The position numbers and the translations under genes were made by a program. From Gloeopeniophorella convolvens (lineage: Eukaryota > Basidiomycota > Agaricomycetes > Russulales), in assembly GCA_022496205.1 (NCBI GenBank), contig WTXD01000004.1, positions 868,001 through 932,000 on the forward strand: a DNA stretch of 64,000 nt, written 5' to 3'. Position 1 is the stretch's first letter; every line of letters starts with the position of its first letter. Below, in pieces: positions 32,479 to 44,874 of the stretch. The notes under the pieces were generated by a model. It was not told the DNA's origin. It saw only the letters and a list, made by a program, of their open reading frames with translations, and did not search any database.

Positions 32479-35400
32479 ATGGCCGCTAGCCACCAACCGT
32501 CTACTTCCCCTACTGATACACGCCCCACCTCCGACGAGGTCAAGCAGAGTCCTCCCGCCTTTTTGGACTTGGCTGATTCTGTGAGTGCAAATGGCGCGCA
32601 TATATTCGTGCCTCCGTTGCTCAGTCAATTTTGCAGAGCGCGAGGTTGGGGTCTAATATATCCGAGCTCTCAGCTGTGAGTTCCTCGTGGTCTTTTTCTT
32701 TGTGCGCCTTTATTGAGGTGTCTGGTCCTAGCGTGTTGAGCTCAAGCGTATGGAGCACGAGAGGCAGCGCGCGTTGCACCGCAAAATGTTCGAGGATCAA
32801 ATGCGTGCCTTGGAACAGCAGCAGGCACAGGAGCTGCTGACCATCCCTGTCGACAGCAACGGCAATGGCATTCAGCATATGGCGGCGTCCGCTCCGACGA
32901 CTCCCCCTCGCGTCAATGCCCTCCTCCCTGGTGGCCCCGAGATATCCCCCCATCTTCATGCTGGCTTCGCTCGTATGGGCATAGACTCTGAGGTCCTCTC
33001 GAGGGCCGTTGGGTCTGTCTCAGACAAGCGCAAGTCGGTGACGTATGCGCCAATTACTCGCTCTCCCGAGATCCCCTCGCACAACCCCCACACTAGCAAT
33101 GGTCTCGGTCAAGGTTACGCGCGTGCGGGAGCCAAGAGTATGCCCGCTAGCCGCCGCACTTCGGCCAGCAGCCACGGCGAGGAGATCGCGGATAAACTGC
33201 AGAGCCTTAACATCGGTGGCGAAGCCTACTCGCCCGTGACCGGACATGACCAATCGCTACAAAGGGTTGGGAGGCACGAAGAGGGCGACTTGCGTTACGG
33301 CAATGCGTACAATGCGGGCATGATGCTGGACGAGCAATTGGACGAGGAGATGAACAGTGCGTGTTTCGTCTCGAAAATGTTGGTTCTCGTCTCACATCCT
33401 TGTAGACGCCATCCTCAATCTTCCCACGTCCGATGATGACAAATATCAAGCTTCTCACTTCCAGAAGGTGTGTACATGGCTTCCTGGGTGCTAAATGCCT
33501 CGTGTTGATGGAGTTCGTGGTAGCTGTCGGCATCATCCGCTGCCTTAGATTTGGCTGCCTTGTCGCAAGCCCCCTCCCGCAACGGCATGATCGCTCGCCC
33601 AGGTGACGCCCAGAAACCCTCTGAGTGGCCTCAATTTGCGGAGTCGCCTCGCCCTGATGCGTTCGCGCGGGACGGTCGTCGTGTTATTACCAATCCAGTC
33701 TTGAACATCAATGACATCTCGATCAACAAGCTGGGTGGCACTGTATCCGCTTCCGCGACTCCGCATCTTCCGTCGCATGGCCAGGTGCTCGCTACTCACA
33801 TTCAAGCCCCTGGCTCGCGCCGTGGTTCCCCTCCTGGGCTCTCGGACGGTATGTCCATCACGACGCGTTCTGTGCCTGCGACGCCGTTGGCCGGCATCTC
33901 TACCACGATGTCAGCTCATCTGACCAAGACCCCTGGCACTCCCATCTCTCCCGAGGCGCAGACGCTCGGGTCGCGTCTCGGGTCCCAAGGCTCGCATCAG
34001 CTCGGGGACAGCCCTCTCAGCTCTGAGCTGCAGTCGTCTCTTTCCAGGTTGTCTGGTCAATACGACAGCTTCGAGGGCAACTATGATGATTCTCTTCATG
34101 TGAGTCCCGTTCATGGTCATTCTCCTCTCTCTTACGCTCTACACAGCCCTATGGCGGCGATGCTGCCGTATACGGTCTGAACGGTGGTGTTAACAACGCG
34201 CTTGAGGACGGGCGATTCAACTCTTACAGCAATGGGACCGGAAACGGTCTCACTAGCACCGGCTCTATGTCCTTGTATCACCACCACGGGGCTCGCTACA
34301 GCCTGGGTATTGGCAGTCGCGTGCCTGGTGGGGACGGCAAGATGAATGGCTTGCATGGTCCCAAACACAAGCGCGGGGACGTCGACCGTGAATGTACGTC
34401 CGAGGCACTTATGACACTTGCATTCACTCATTGACGTATGATCTAGTTAACCGTTTCGCCGGTACGCGCCTCGAAGACCTGGCTGGCGAGATCTCGGGTC
34501 TCTGCAAGGACCAGCATGGCTGCCGCTACTTGCAAAAGAAGCTGGAAGAGGGTGCTCCGGAGCATCGTGACATGATCTTCCGCGAGACGTTCGGTCACTT
34601 TGCTGATCTCATGACCGGTACGGAGCTCTCTGCAGGTATGCGAGAGGTCCTACTAAAGTGTATCTCTAGATCCCTTCGGCAACTACCTCTGCCAGAAGCT
34701 ACTCGAGTACTCGACTGACGAGCAGCGAAACATCATCTGCGAATCGGTTGCCCAGGACCTCGTCAATATCTCCCTGAACATGCATGGAACGCGCGCAGTT
34801 CAGAAAATGATTGACTTTTTGTCAACGAGGAGACAGGCAAGCAGGGTTTATAGTTTTCTCCCCTCCTGTCACTGACAGGGTGGCGTTTGGACCCAGACTG
34901 ATCATAGATACCATGGCCAGATTCACTCGATCATCGTTGCGCTCAGTCTTCACGTCGTTGTGCTTATCAAGGACCTGAACGGCAATCATGTTATCCAGAA
35001 GTGCTTGAACAAGCTGGCGCCCGAGGACAATCAGGTTAGCAGGATAGACGAGCTCAGTGGCGCCCGCTCACACGTTCCCTTTAGTTCATCTACAATGCTG
35101 TAGCTGCAAACTGCGTGGAGGTTGCCACCCATCGTCATGGCTGTTGTGTTCTTCAGCGTTGCATCGATCACGCTTCGGACCATCAACGCATTCAGCTCGT
35201 CAATGAGATCACGTACAATGCCTTGACCCTAGTTCAGGACCCCTATGGCAACTACGTATGTGATGGATGTTTCTATTTAACTGGGTATTTTCTCATAACC
35301 CTGTCTTTAGGTCGTCCAATACATCCTCGATCTCAACGACAACAGGTTCAGCGATGCCGTCATCCGTCAATTCATTGGCAACGTCTGTGCGCTCTCGGTA

Positions 35401-36146
35401 CAGAAGTTTAGTTCTAATGTTATCGAGAAGGTGTGCTTCGTCTGCCGTCCGCTACCGTTATCGTCTGTGTCTAATATCTGGTAGTGCATCCGAGTCGCCG
35501 AGCACAACACTCGCAAGATTCTCATCGAAGAGCTTCTCAACCGGACGAGGCTCGAAAAGTTGCTCCGCGATTCTTATGGAAACTACTGTGTTCAGGTTCG
35601 GCAAATGAATCTTATCATTGCAACCACCTGCTAACTTTACGTCAATAGACTGCTCTTGACTACGCGGAGCCTAGTCAGCGTGCTCTCCTCGTGGATGGAA
35701 TCAGGCCGGTCCTGCCGTTGATTCGTAACACACCGTATGGCAAGCGCATCCAGAACAAGCTGCAGCGCGAACAGCAGCAGCTGGACCACTTTGGAGGTTA
35801 CCATGGTCAACAGGCGCTCGCCGTGAACATGGGAAACCACGGTGCTGGTCGCCACATCCCGGGAGACCCTTTGGCGGGCGTGTACTCTGGCCAGAACGGG
35901 CTCTACTCTGCTGGGCTCCCTAGTCAAAGCCAAGCTGCCCTCTCTCAGTCTGGTCTCCGCGCGCCGATTCACAGTCTGCAGCCCCACGCTCTCGATGGCT
36001 ACGTCCTCCAGAGCAACGCCGGCCACGGACATCATCAAGGCGCGTTCGCTACATTCGGCGGTGTCGGATCCTCCTTCCCCGGTGTTGGCGTCGCGAGTGG
36101 TCTGGCTGATCCGTACCAGCGTTCCTCCTTTGGCTACGGCATGTAA
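32479..36146 (+). CDS. Pumilio/PUF-family RNA-binding protein
   Basis: Post-transcriptional regulator that binds UGUA-containing 3' UTRs and promotes decay or localisation of mRNAs. Thirteen exons: 32479-32580, 32637-32675, 32732-33356, 33406-33467, 33524-34099, 34147-34393, 34447-34617, 34670-34836, 34921-35034, 35085-35255, 35311-35430, 35485-35595 and 35649-36146, giving 1000 aa. The N-terminal 620 residues are Ser/Pro/Gly-rich. The eight PUF repeats follow, with base-reading triplets visible in CRYLQKK, NYLCQKL, TRAVQKM, NHVIQKC, CCVLQRC, NYVVQYI, SNVIEKC and NYCVQTA. The intron at 34837-34920 begins GCAAGC, a GC-AG intron, and it restores the conserved STRRQIHSIIVAL junction. The C-terminus is His/Gly/Gln-rich. 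The number and order of repeats match the Puf3/Pumilio type. Confidence 0.94.
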
Positions 36147-36667
36147 AACTACACTCTGCATTGGCGACCGACCGACCGCTTGGAAGATCATGCGAGCATG
36201 ATGCATCAATCCCCACCTTATACCCTATATTACACCGTCCTCATCATATGTTCATTATGCTGTCCCGCGGCAAACTCAAATCGGGAACTACTCGTATGGC
36301 ATACCACACCAGGCGCATTTGTACTTCCACCCCGCATTTCATCGTCGCTTCATTCCTGTGTCCTTTGTTAAACGCCCCTTCTGACAGTTTCTTGATTCGC
36401 CACATTTGTACAGCGTAATCCACATTTTGATCCGGTCTCTCTGCCCCTAACGCATCTGTTTAATCGTATCCCGTCGCACACTATTTGTCTGTCATTCTGT
36501 AGTTATTCTGCTCAATCTGAAAAAGTCGTCTTGGTTATTAGCAATGTCGCCTGCAGAACCTTCCCAAGTGGCACAGCCTGCTTATGCAATGCGAATGACG
36601 CAGCGCCTTTGAGTCTGCACGTGTGTAATTAAGTCGTGCAGACCCGTTGTGCTCCCCCACCAACGGT
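36147..36667. other. Intergenic, PUF to RPB4
   Basis: About 520 AT-richer bases holding the PUF 3' UTR and the RPB4 promoter. A TGTAA/TGTACA cluster near 36410 could be 3' UTR. Nothing else seen. Confidence 0.5.
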
Positions 36668-37302
36668 ATGACTACACGCGCGATACCAGGTCGCCACAAA
36701 GCCCTTCAAGAGGAAGAGGATGCATCGGCGTTGAAGCTCGGCGCAGGTACGTCTGGGTGCACTCATTTCTGCGCTGCCTGGCGCTAACACCCGTCGTCTA
36801 CCAGAGTTCAACAACGCCGGTTGCCTGCTCATCTCAGAGGTCAAGTACCTGCTCGAAAACAGGGACAAAGATGCGCCAGACACCGTGTTCGTCCTCGGGC
36901 CTTCCGTACGCGCTGACACATTGGCTGACTCCTGCGCTAGGGTGTACAACAAGACGTTGGAGTACGTGAAGACGTTTGCCAAGTTCAACACCACCGACTC
37001 TGCGTCGGCCGTTCGAGAGTATGCCGCGCTTTGTGCCCGGCGTTCCACCCGTATGGACTGATTCATTACGCAGGATCCTGCGACGGGAACCTGAGCTCAC
37101 GCAGTTCGAGACGGCGCAGATCGCGAACCTCTGCCCTGCAGACGCGGAGGAGGCCAAGAGCATCGTCCCGAGGTACGTTGCCTGTCGCTATACTCTTCGG
37201 ACGGACTGTGCTGACTTCTGTTGCAGTCTCGTGAAGATTGACGATGACAGGCTTCAGGCGTTGTTGGACGAGATTCAAGCTATGCGGAAGTTCCAGACAT
37301 GA
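36668..37302 (+). CDS. RPB4: RNA polymerase II subunit Rpb4
   Basis: Stalk subunit of RNA polymerase II that pairs with Rpb7 and also influences mRNA export and decay. Exons: 36668-36746, 36805-36884, 36942-37018, 37074-37172 and 37227-37302, giving about 136 aa. Motifs are LQEEEDASALKLG, FNNAGCLLISEVKYLL, YNKTLEYVKTFAKFN and LTQFETAQIANLCPADAEEAK, which are diagnostic. At the second junction the acceptor CTAG is followed by GG where only one G would keep frame (36941-36942). Either the run has one base too many or the true acceptor differs. All other junctions are in frame. Confidence 0.9.
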
Positions 37303-37641
37303 TGCACCGAAACGACAATGTAACTCTTAGTCTCCCAGTTCCGCTCCTATACGAGGCACAGCTACCACCCATGTGCTGTATACCGCAGCTCTTTCCAGCT
37401 GTCGCGCACATCTCTCTGACCGGAGCATGGTATGGGATGTCACCTCAGCACACAGCACAAACGCGCGCAAGGTGGTTCGGCGGTCTTTCTGTAGCAGTGG
37501 GCTCGGTGCATGCATGGGATTCGTGTTTATGGTGTCATATGTATGAAAGTCTCTGCATACATCCGGGTGCAATTTTGTAGAGTGAGGGAAAGAAATGCGA
37601 GAGCAGACACGACAGTGGGATGAAACGGGAGGGCCCAGTGT
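37303..37641. other. Convergent intergenic, RPB4 / RPS29
   Basis: About 340 bases of 3' flank for both genes. No gene seen. Confidence 0.5.
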
Positions 37642-37936
37642 TCACCGGTTCTACAGGCACGAGCACACGCATGTTGAGCCACGCGTACAACAGAAACAAG
37701 GATGCCGTGGCGTACCTTGACAAAACCGATCGCAGCAGACTTCTCACGGAAGCACTGGCGGCAGAGGTCGAGGCCGTACTTGCGGATGAGACCGGCCTGG
37801 TGCGCGCAGAGGCGGCTGTAAAACGCAACGCGTGAGCGACGTCCCTCCACAATTCTCGAGTGTAGGATGCGCACCACTGGCGGGAGCCCTTTCCGTACTT
37901 GCGGGGACGAGAGAACCAAACGGCGTCGTGAGTCAT
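37642..37936 (-). CDS. RPS29: 40S ribosomal protein S29 (uS14)
   Basis: Small zinc-binding ribosomal protein at the head of the 40S subunit. Exons: 37875-37936, 37716-37815 and 37642-37650, giving exactly 56 aa, the universal length. [20 protein letters not shown] is followed by the two zinc pairs CRLC and CRQC and by [10 protein letters not shown] and [12 protein letters not shown]. The final coding exon is just nine bases (Asn-Arg-stop) after a 65-nt intron ending CTGTAG. It gives the expected short basic C-terminus; reading on without it adds an unrelated tail. Confidence 0.94.
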
Positions 37937-38375
37937 TTTGAGGCGAGGTAGAGCAGCTGCGCGCGCATCGCGTTGGTAGGGAACACAGAAACGGAGCAGA
38001 GCCCGACGCACCTTAGCTGAATTGCTTGAGGAGTCGCGGCGGCGTTGACGAGCTTGGCAAGTCGACGAATGCTGATGGTGGCTTATGTAAACTGTACAGT
38101 GGCGGAATTTAGATTTCGCTGCCCATCGACGTCGCCTTCCCACACCGTCTTACGGAAACAAACAAATATATTATTCGTCCAATTCGACCGCCAAAAAATC
38201 ACTGCGGGTACTACTAGCTACGTAGATGCACTGGAAAGGTGTCCGACCGTGTCCACGCAACGATGTCCAGGAATACAAGACCGGGTAGAAAACATATACA
38301 TAGTGTGATCTGTTGGTGAAAGCCTAAAAAAACAAAACGAGAGTGCAATGGCCAACATTCGACGCCGGCAAGAGA
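37937..38375. other. Intergenic, RPS29 promoter and F-BAR gene 3' flank
   Basis: About 440 bases, AT-rich in the middle (38150-38210). It should hold the RPS29 promoter and leader. No specific element was recognised. Confidence 0.45.
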
Positions 38376-41300
38376 TCAAGGTCTCTCGCGAGACTCAGAC
38401 CTGGAGCTTGTCCGCGAGCTCCCTGTTGTCACTGGTGTGTCAGGTACAGGCTCTGATACTTGCTGCTGCTGTTGCTCGGTCGCAGACTTAGGCGGCGTAG
38501 CAGGAGCCTGAGGAGCCTGAGGCTGCCAGTCTGTCGGTAGTGTCGCGGCGCCTGGCGTCTCCTGCACCGCCCCTGTTGCGTTCGGGTCTGCAGCTATTGC
38601 AGACTGCAAAGACAGTACCGATGTGTCCGCAAATATTCCTACTTTTGACGGGATCTGTGGGGGAGGCGATTGTGTAGCTATGAGACTAGTCGGCAAGTCA
38701 TGCGTGAGACGGGAAGGTGACATTGGGGCGTTGCGCGCGGAGGGGTGAATGCTGTTCGCAGGACGCGGAGGGAGCTGCGGAGTGAAGTCTGCCTGCGCCT
38801 CTCCAGACGGTGGAAAAGCGACCCTCGTGTGCGACGAGCCGTAGCTTATGGCAGGCACTGGTTCGTCTGCCGGGGCGGGAGGAAGAGGTGGAGATGATGG
38901 TGGTGGCCGCTCGTCGAAGAGGACGTTTGCATTCTCAATAAGATCCTCCATTACAGAATCCTACGAGGGTAAGAGCCTGACCTATGGTCAAACGGGACAT
39001 GCGACATACCTTTGCTGGGTGCATACTTAGGAGGTCGCCTTGAGGAACCTCGTCTTCACCGAAGATGACAGGGCTGAAGACGATGGCAAGATTCTTCGCA
39101 TCCATTTTATTCTTGTCGGCATGGGCAGCAACACGAGCAAGATGCTCCACTAGAGCTCTCAGTACTACCCTGTGAACCGGAGGTAACCGACGAATTTTGG
39201 ATCGCAGCAGAACGAAATCGTTGGCCGCGTGGCCAGCTGTACATGGTGTCACATGCAGTACAAGAAGTGTCTAACATCTCATGCACGTACCCATATCTTC
39301 ACTATGTTGAATGCGATCTTGTAACGGAAACCGGAACAAAGGTTCTGGGAGCTCTCTGAGATAAAGCTAAGTGGAGAGATACGTAAGTCAATGCCGGCGA
39401 CATCTAAAAACGCCATGGCTGACCTTGAGAAGCGAAGCAACTGAATAGATGTCGTCCGTATAGGAATTGAACGAGAATGTCTTCTCATTTCTCTCGGCTT
39501 TATGCTGCAGCTATGTCGGGAATGAGATAGACGATAGCCACCAATGAAGCAGTACTCTGACGGACCTCTTGAATGTTCGCGTGTCGACCTGATACCTATT
39601 GCAGCGAGTATTTCAGGAGACGCATCATGACATTCCAGAGTTCGGAGCTTACCCTATATATCCCTTCGGCGTCCAGTCCCCGTCTGTCGACTTCGTCTAT
39701 GCAGAGCCTGAGGATCTTTGGAACCTCGGTGTCACTGCTCCGAGCGGTTGCATAATCCACTAGCGTGACCCCGAAGATCAAGTCCTGGCATTCACCGACG
39801 TGGTAGTTGTAATAGAGGGTAGGTGGCGGGATGGAAAGTGCGAGTGAACGGCGGAACGATGCTGAAACGATCGAAGTATCCATCTCAGCAGAGACGTTCT
39901 CAACGGCAGATCGGGCATGAGTAGCTAGATGAGTCTGAGTGGTGCAAGTTGCGCTATACGTGGCATTAGATCCCCGGCGGCCAATGAATCTCGTGTAACT
40001 GACATCATGTTATCGGTGTACGTGACTAGCACCTTCTTGATCGTCTCTGCCCCTTCAAAGACGAATCGTTCGAGGCTCTGCACGAATGAAGCTCACGATA
40101 ATGACAACAGAGATGCAGAATGGCACTTACATTATACCCACCCTCCAGAATCTTGACCCTCCGCAGTCTCAGGGTCTCGAGCCAGTGAACAGCTTTCCGG
40201 TACTCCTTGTCTATCATATGGTTAACCATCGCAGAGGACGCAGTACCTCGAGGGCTCACCAGCTTCATCGGCATCCCGCTTGGCGCGGACTGAGCGTAAC
40301 GCGTTGTCAGCATTGCGGCTGCTACCCCTGATCCCGCCTTCCTTGTCCAGCAATGTAATCAGCTGGTTCAGCTGTTTCTTTCCTGGAAAAGCATGGTCGA
40401 GTCAAGTGCATCCAGGGCCCATCACGGGACCATTACCTTGTTGAGCAAGGTCTGAAAGGGCTGTTGAGGTGGATGGCGAGCGATTCCGTGGCCCGCCACT
40501 GGAGGGTTTACGATCGAGTGGGCGAAGCGGTTGTGGTGACGCAATGACAGGTCGAGAGGGTAGGTTGGGGTTAGATCGAGAGCTCGGCATACTGCCCTCT
40601 GGGAAGCCAGGTGCCTGGGTACCGCTGGGGGACGCGACCGAGGCAAGGCGATGATCCTAAGTGGGTGGTTGTTTGAGATTTAGTGACAATGCGAGTACGA
40701 TGTGGACATGAATATGACCTCGTGTTCTTGACATTTCTTGAGATACGCCCGTTTGAGTTTTGGGAGCGTGCTCTCAGCGTAGTCTGTGTGCGCAGAAGCA
40801 GACTCTTTGATGTCGTCCTTGATACGCTTTCGTGTGCGGTCTTGTGACTCCTTCGTAAGGTTAGTCAATGGATAGGTTCAACTCGATTGGAGGGCCTAGA
40901 CGCACTCTCAGGGCTGTGAGCGGGTTGATGATGTCAACGGTCAGGGTGTTCAAGAACGCATGCCGAGCCTGGGTCTCTGGGATCGACATGAGATACCGAC
41001 ACAGTCTGCAGATTGATTGGCACACCTCTGTCTACGTTATCCCTAACTTCACCCCACGCAATCCTTGTGGTACTGGGTTCGATACGCGAGTCGAGGAAGG
41101 AATCGATGGCTTTCGCCCTGTGATGGAGTTTCCACAGAGCATCAACACTGTTGCAAGACGTATGAGTCAGGAGAGGAGAGCCGTTATTGTTGGGGAAAAT
41201 CTGACTATGCTTCTTCGATTCGCCGTCTGTGGGTGACAGGGTGAGCGTTAGCTATGGAGCGGAGGCCGAGGCGACGGACCTTTCTTGGAAGAAACCGAGA

Positions 41301-41404
41301 TAAGAGTCCGTGATGACTCGGAGATGGAGGTCAAATTGGGAGACTAGACCATGCGAAGGAGTGTCCAGCGAGGTCCTCGCCTGGGGATCTGAGGTGGTGG
41401 CCAT
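38376..41404 (-). CDS. F-BAR plus RhoGAP domain protein
   Basis: Membrane-curvature-binding GTPase-activating protein of the Rga7/Rgd1 type, acting on Rho or Cdc42 at the plasma membrane. Fifteen exons are inferred: 41280-41404, 41206-41226, 41026-41147, 40906-40976, 40719-40850, 40437-40656, 40260-40382, 40131-40210, 39960-40077, 39653-39924, 39566-39595, 39424-39510, 39291-39366, 39010-39236 and 38376-38960, giving about 762 aa. The F-BAR part includes RRRIEEAYVDALWKLHHRAK and RTRKRIKDDIKESASAH. The RhoGAP part has the arginine finger in EGIYRVSGRHANIQ, then YLRELPEPLFRFP and KNLAIVFSPVIFGEDE. A Pro/Ser-rich tail follows. The 35-nt intron at 39925-39959 is unusually short, and this junction is the weakest. 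An in-frame ATG at 41458 is an alternative start. Confidence 0.9.
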
Positions 41405-42725
41405 GAGGAGAAGGATGGGAGAGGCTGAGCGGGCGGGGCGGTGTTGACGATTGGACACGCCACGTGGTTATCTCTCCCCGCTGCAATCTCAGATCCGCGT
41501 TGATCAATCCTTCGGCACTTCACCTACTTGCCGCCTTGAGCCAACCCAGGAACGCCTATGACGCGTATATGTTGGTGGGCACCTCCCAAGTTGGTCAACG
41601 CGATCAAGCACGAACGCTTTCTTCAGAACCCGCAGAAAGCGGGACGGGCGGCGCACCCCAACCGTCAGGGCCTCATGACCATCTCCGGCAGTTCACAACA
41701 AGTTCACAATTCAATATGATTCACCAGCCACAGACACATCATCTGATTCAAGCACTCATCGACATCACCGATTAGTGTGGTCGACGTTAGGTCTGAAACC
41801 GAGGATACGAGTCTATGGAGCTCCCTCCCTGTCCAAGGCTTCTCGCTGCGCGCACTCGCAACATCATTAAAATTCTCACTCACGGCTGCAACAATAACCG
41901 CTAACAGTACGGAGCGGCCAGACTCGCGCCTTGCGAGGAATGCGGTGGTTTTCTGTGGCGACGGATCGTGGGAATATGCAGTTTCTATCCCCCGTCGCCT
42001 CACCTCCATGACCACGAGCACATTGCTTATGGACCCTACCACACGTGGTGTCTGACCCAACCGACTGCCCCGGTACCTGAAGGCTTGCCGATCGTGCACA
42101 CGCAGTCCTCACACCGAGGCTAGCATCGTGGCGGTGAAATCAAATATTGCATCGTATCACCATGTGGGCGTGCAAATGCGTAGATTCACCGACCCTCTAT
42201 GTGACCTTATATCTACGTACAAGATCTTGGAGGGTATCACACTGCGTGCGAATCCGCTCGTGCATCCTGATAGGAAACCTGGCGAACACACCCAGACCAA
42301 GGCTTGGCAGTTTCAATAGAGAGTCAACTAGAATCAACCCTACGCCGTGAGTTGCGATACGGGTGGAGGCCTATGTGTTCGTCGCCAAGTAGCTTGTTTG
42401 ACACGTTGCGCGAGCATGGGAGAATCTTCGACACGCCATTGTTTCATTCACGTCCGCGCCCGCTGAAATGGCTACTAGTCGCTGTGCCGAGCAAGTATTC
42501 GTAGGCAAGCGCGGTCACAGGGAGCGCGAGGTAGGGCAAAGCAATATATCACAGAACATAAATCGTCAGGCAGCAAGCATTACAAGAAGAGAACGCAACC
42601 AAGCTACGCATAAGATGAACCAGGATCGCGGCGATCAAGACAGAACAGACATTGACTGCCGAGATCCGGACTTCACGCAAGATGATAGGACAAAAATGCA
42701 GTTTCCAGCAGCTGGCCTGAAGTGC
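41405..42725. other. Ambiguous 1.3-kb stretch without a supported gene
   Basis: Between divergent and co-directional neighbours. Both strands contain short coding-like frames. On the minus strand there is one of 131 codons at 41704-42099 and a segment near 42195-42310 that ends in a basic helix; on the plus strand there is one of 92 codons at 41777-42055. I could not join any of them into a protein of known family. A small gene may be hidden here. Confidence 0.35.
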
Positions 42726-44626
42726 TCACTGCCTCCTATACCCTGCATTCTGGTCGAGCCCACCCCGAGGAGGATACTCGCGAGTAGCATTCTTAGGAGG
42801 AACCTGAGGAGGCCCAGCATAGCCTGGAGAAGCAGGATAAGCCTCGTAGGTCCCAGTTCCAGTCCTAGCAGGAGGGCTTTGGGAACGACGCCTAGTCGAA
42901 GTTCGAGATAAGATCACTGAGCCCAGTGCGAGCGATGAGATTACAAACCTTGCGCGGTTGTCCGTGCCCGAGCGTGCGGGATAATCGGCATAGCGACCGG
43001 GAGGAGGGGTAACTTGACGGCGATAGTCGTTCGGAGGAGCGTAATCTCTGCTTATAGGTCGACTAGTGAGCAAAATACTTGTGACGATGACACAAGAAGG
43101 CTGACCTGGCCGGAGGCCTCTCAAAGTCTTCCCGGCGGGGAGAGGTCCGCCTGTAGGTGGGGTCCTGGGCCTGACGGCAGCGGGCGGAGGAGGATAGCCA
43201 TTGTATCTATCACCGCTGGGGGGAGGCGGCCGCCTATCGTATCGGTCATAGTCTCGAGACGCCGGAGGAGGGTAGCCGCGAGGATAGGCAGCTGGGTCCT
43301 CCGAGCCGTAGTAACCAGAACGAGATTCGTAACGGGGAGGAGGGGGAGGAGGTCCGCGCATCCTGAAGTCGTCCATATCACCGCGTCGTACTGGAGGCGG
43401 CGGGTAATCACGGTATTCTCGGGGAGGAGACACAGGTCGCCTAGGCGGAGGATATTCGTATTGGTAACGAGCGTCGCGGGGAGGTGGCGGATATCCTCGA
43501 GGAGGGTACTCTTCACGATAAGATGAATACTCGCGGGCATGAGGAGGAGGAGCACCATAATCACGGGGAGTATGTATCCTGTCGATCAGTGAGCCGTCAC
43601 CAGGGGGGCTGTGGCGTCTGGAAGTGCTAGATGACTGAGTGTGAGGAGAACGTGTGGGGTAAAGCTAAGAAGACTGACGATTGCACAACGTGGTTCGGAC
43701 ATTCTCTAATGAACGCGGTCAATATTCTGAGACAGTTGGCGTGCAAGTAAGGGCTTACCTAGCCCAGTGCCCCATCTGACCGCATTTGAAACACGCGCCG
43801 GGGTCCCCACTATACTTGGCAAAACGTCCTCCACCGCGGGACAACTCCACGCGAATTTTATTGCCCATGAAGAACCCTTCATTATACTTGGCGACGCTTT
43901 CCTCTGCCGCCTCTCGACTCTCAAATTCCTGTTCCAGGCGTTGAATGAAAATCCAGACAGACTTTATGTAGACTGCATACCACAAAGCCGTATCCCACTC
44001 TATATCGACCCATTTAGGAAGAAGATAAGGAACAGGATGGAAGGACACGTACTTCAGTTCGATATTGGTGATCTCGCCTATTTTTCCAAAACAACTTTGA
44101 AGGTCCTCTTGACGAGTATTTTCAGGGAGGCCGCCGATGTAGACCTTGTTGGGCTGCAGAGTGTAGGATGTGAACACCAGTCCGAAAGTCGAGAAGAGCA
44201 AAAGTGGAGCAGAAGCACAGTATGTGAGCCCGAGGCTATGGGTAGCCAGTCGCCGAGGCCAGCGAAGGACAGTGGGGGTCGTGACTGCGACAAGACTGTC
44301 CATGCCCATGCCCATGTAGGACCATATACGTAGCAAAGACGAAGACAGAAGACGAGAGAAGGCCTAACCACCTTGACCTGTTTCTCTCTGTAGATTGTCG
44401 TGCCACCAGGCCTGGAGGCAGAACCAGAATCGCCGCCGCCGGGGCTGCGAGAGTGGTAGTCCGGGTTGATAGGTTCCGCTGGTCCACGCTCATCAGGGAG
44501 ACCACCATTCGAGGGAGGGAGGTCTGAGCCGTGTCCCAGAGAATCCCCTGCTCTGTCATCTTTGGCTGACCATTTTTCGCGCACTTGAGCGTCGCTGCGG
44601 TCGGCGGGAACAGGAGAGGCAGCCAT
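42726..44626 (-). CDS. RRM plus zinc-knuckle SR-like RNA-binding protein
   Basis: Nuclear RNA-binding protein resembling SRSF7 in layout. Exons: 44372-44626, 44053-44153, 43981-43999 (19 nt), 43759-43928, 43679-43705, 42949-43626 and 42726-42891, giving about 471 aa. The RRM has RNP2 as KVYIGGLPENT and RNP1 as VGYGFVEFESREAA, the latter beginning in the 19-nt exon. A CCHC knuckle (CFKCGQMGHWAREC) and a long Arg/Tyr/Pro/Asp-rich tail follow. In the tail, 43045-43105 looks intron-like but no donor-acceptor pair there keeps frame, so it is left as coding. The first intron (44154-44371) is 218 nt, four times the window norm. Confidence 0.85.
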
Positions 44627-44874
44627 AGCTTACGAATGGAAGGAGAGAACGTCGGACAAAACCAGTGGACAGCGCCCCTCTTCGTTCAAACTCCTTTCAA
44701 GCTCCGACGCCCCAACATTAGTCGCCGCCACAACCCGCCGAAATTCAACGCACACTAAAGAGGTGATAGAATAGTTCCGTTGCGGGTAAACGGCTAGAAG
44801 TACGAAAAATCACGGTATATACTGTCCACGGCCCATGAAAAGTCCTTCGATATTATCGAAACATTCGCAGAGTC

